Assembly (NCBI GenBank): GCA_963742405.1
Contig: CAVUMB010000004.1
Coordinates: 124,001-188,000 of the forward strand
Direction of reading: 5' to 3'
DNA from: JAGVSR01 sp963742405
GTDB taxonomy: Bacteria; Pseudomonadota; Alphaproteobacteria; Rhizobiales; Hyphomicrobiaceae
Length of the DNA stretch: 64,000 nt
In this document: piece after piece, positions 63,695 through 64,000 of the stretch
Numbering within the stretch: position 1 is the first letter of the stretch
How the letters are laid out: every line of letters begins with the position of its first letter
Notes under the pieces: generated by a model
The model's input: only the letters and a program-made list of their open reading frames with translations
Databases searched by the model: none
Told to the model about the DNA's origin: nothing
Position numbers and translations under genes: made by a program

Positions 63695-64000
63695 ATGCCA
63701 CCGGGCCGAATCAAACAGATGAAGCGCGTGCTTAGCCGCGGCGCCATGGCAGCGCGGATCAGCGTGGCTGCGCAGGCACCAGCGCCCGTCCGCAGGTGGT
63801 TCGCGCCGGTCGTCGGCTATGCCGATATGTTGCTTTTCGATCATCTGTTCGTGCGCGTCTTGTTTCAAAATCGCCACAGATTGAGTGACCGAGCTTGGCG
63901 CGCCGCACAGCCGCTTCCCTACCAACTCGGGAGAATCAAGGCTCTGGGCGTTCGAACTGTCATCAATTTGCGTGGCAACGCCGAGATGCCAACGGCCCGG
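63695..64000 (+). CDS. Protein tyrosine/dual-specificity phosphatase family, N-terminal part (cut by window edge)
   Basis: 102 codons from ATG 63695, behind AAGGA, open to the window end. After a basic N-terminus and a helix (RRWFAPVVGYADMLLFDHLF) the sequence RLSDRAWRAAQPLPYQLGRI and ALGVRTVINLRGNAE matches the opening of the bacterial DSP-type phosphatase domain. The catalytic CxxxxxR loop lies beyond the window, so activity cannot be judged. It is divergent from the lipid A operon; 271 bases lie between. Confidence 0.7.
   Translation, partial: MPPGRIKQMKRVLSRGAMAARISVAAQAPAPVRRWFAPVVGYADMLLFDHLFVRVLFQNRHRLSDRAWRAAQPLPYQLGRIKALGVRTVINLRGNAEMPTAR

Overview
The window reads as a chromosomal segment of an alphaproteobacterium of the order Hyphomicrobiales (Rhizobiales sensu lato). 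Support for this: RNase E with a long acidic insert inside its S1 domain, the aa3-oxidase subunit IV / pntA-pntAb-pntB arrangement, DUF2093, DUF1285, bactofilin, an intracellular PHA depolymerase, GC-rich codon use throughout, and the lpxK / waaA lipid A block. No species can be named from sequence alone. I saw no rRNA, tRNA, insertion sequence, prophage or CRISPR array; gene density is high and the content is mostly core metabolism and envelope biology.

Layout. 1-7.2 kb: 5' part of rne (minus), a long divergent intergenic region, then amiC (peptidoglycan amidase), mrcA (PBP1A) and prfB, which carries a textbook programmed +1 frameshift. 7.2-9.8 kb: thiS with a small coiled-coil gene, then a NodU/CmcH-type O-carbamoyltransferase. 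9.9-12.6 kb: a GlnT-type glutamine synthetase and a creatininase-family amidohydrolase in one operon, divergent from a NikR-like ribbon-helix-helix regulator; the short intergenic region holds a perfect NikR-type operator (GTATGA-N16-TCATAC), yet the regulator lacks two of the four canonical nickel ligands. This is the most interesting locus of the window. 12.7-20.3 kb: MBL hydrolases, small secreted proteins, a CoA-transferase, DUF3592, pyroglutamyl peptidase, bactofilin and a leader-like small ORF with a terminator. 20.3-25.4 kb: thiC with a TPP riboswitch, a Zn-phospholipase-C-like/DUF4332 fusion, and phaZ. 25.6-32.6 kb: a MoxR / DUF58 / BatA-DUF4159 / large membrane protein operon. 32.9-42 kb: DUF1285, kup, an ABC1 kinase, two related secreted proteins, and the transhydrogenase operon. 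42-51.3 kb: a secreted HExxH protein, membrane proteins, an alpha/beta hydrolase without its serine, S21 with a glycine-rich tail, purEK, a frameshifted saccharopine-dehydrogenase-like gene, a diheme c-type protein and a Ca2+/H+ antiporter. 51.3-64 kb: thiG-thiE, a Tat-exported copper-storage-like protein, purD, a HlyD/ABC exporter, cytochrome c, xseA, DUF2093, lpxK, a DUF374-WaaA fusion, and the start of a phosphatase gene.

Thiamine genes are dispersed (thiS, thiC, thiG-thiE at three places); only thiC has a visible TPP riboswitch. Purine genes are likewise split (purEK, purD).

At least eight apparent frameshifts lie in five genes (NikR-like, a secreted protein, CoA-transferase, DUF3592, and four in the saccharopine-dehydrogenase-like gene). 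Every one is explained by a single extra base, with both flanking frames otherwise intact. That uniform sign points to insertion-type sequencing or assembly errors more than to real gene decay, and the reader should treat these genes as probably functional until the reads are checked.
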